Source: JBEVNX01 sp040507895
GTDB taxonomy: Bacteria > Desulfobacterota > Binatia > JACPRU01
Direction: 5' to 3'
Length of the DNA stretch: 14,507 bases
Assembly (NCBI GenBank): GCA_040507895.1
Contig: JBEVNX010000081.1
Span: forward strand, 1 to 14,507
The notes under the pieces were generated by a model. The model did not search any database. It saw only the letters and a list, made by a program, of their open reading frames with translations, and was not told the DNA's origin. The stretch's first letter is position 1. Every line of letters begins with the position of its first letter. The position numbers and the translations under genes are program-made. Shown here in pieces: positions 14,346 to 14,507 of the stretch.

Positions 14346-14507
14346 CTACGACGTGCGCTCCTCCCAGTCGACCCATTCGACGGAATGGGTGGCGCGGTAG
14401 GCGCTCACCGCTTCGCCGAGCGTCGCGAAGAAGCTTTGCTTGCCGATGCGCGAGAAGAGCCCGAAGCGTTTCAGCTTGTCCTTCACCGGATCCTTCATCT
14501 CGGCGAA
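14346..14507 (-). CDS. SulP-family transporter, C-terminal end (partial)
   Basis: The last 53 codons of a leftward gene are present, running off the right end of the window. The reading begins FAEMKDPVKDKLKRFGLFSR, continues with SFFATLGEAVSAYRATH and ends VEWVDWEERTS before a TAG. This is the end of the STAS domain of SulP permeases; from memory, the FAEMKDPVKDKLKRFGL stretch and the terminal VEWVDWE are common in one bacterial SulP subgroup. It differs from the complete SulP protein at 1615-3312, whose STAS domain ends FFNLEQAVAKYQASWAHA, so the two are distinct paralogues rather than a recent duplication. The membrane part lies outside the window, so nothing can be said about its substrate or start. 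Confidence 0.85.
   Translation of the reverse strand, partial: FAEMKDPVKDKLKRFGLFSRIGKQSFFATLGEAVSAYRATHSVEWVDWEERTS

Overview
This is a high-GC window from a Gram-negative bacterium. The Gram-negative call rests on a secreted beta-barrel protein ending in Phe, its signal-peptide-bearing partner, and the general gene content. The taxon cannot be named from this sequence; a proteobacterial or related high-GC lineage is a guess. I see no tRNA, rRNA, CRISPR array, insertion sequence, phage gene or integrase. The genes look chromosomal: housekeeping, stress and carbohydrate functions.

Layout. (1) 134-3312, plus strand: a class I-type polyphosphate kinase 2, a GNAT acetyltransferase resembling the catalytic domain of Pat-type protein acetyltransferases, and a SulP anion transporter with a C-terminal STAS domain. 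All are close and co-directional, so probably one operon. (2) 3329-10198: a divergent carbohydrate pair. On the minus strand is a 1045-residue protein with a discoidin domain and an (alpha/alpha)6 glycosidase-like region. On the plus strand is a 1138-residue GH94-like phosphorylase, most like 1,2-beta-oligoglucan phosphorylases. The 315 bp between their starts holds a short coding remnant that resembles the extreme N-terminus of an SbmA/YddA-type ABC transporter. It ends in a TGA two codons before, and in frame with, the discoidin gene. (3) 10215-10736: a second GNAT acetyltransferase, closely behind the phosphorylase. (4) 10879-13142: a two-gene translationally coupled unit (ATGA overlap) of a small exported protein and an alginate-export-like outer-membrane barrel. 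The N-terminal domain of the barrel protein appears paralogous to the small protein. (5) 13270-14209, minus strand: a VIT/CCC1-like membrane protein and, upstream of it, a possible small single-helix membrane protein. (6) 14346-14507, minus strand: the last 53 codons of a second SulP transporter, cut by the window edge.

How it may work together (inference): neither large carbohydrate protein has a visible signal peptide, so they fit cytoplasmic breakdown of a beta-glucan in which phosphorolysis saves ATP. PPK2 would tie nucleotide pools to polyphosphate, and the SulP protein next to it would move anions, possibly bicarbonate or sulfate. The small exported protein and the barrel probably act together in the envelope. 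None of these links is proven by the sequence alone. The best leads are the domain-duplicated exported protein/barrel pair, the divergent glycan pair, and the in-frame transporter-like remnant before the discoidin gene.
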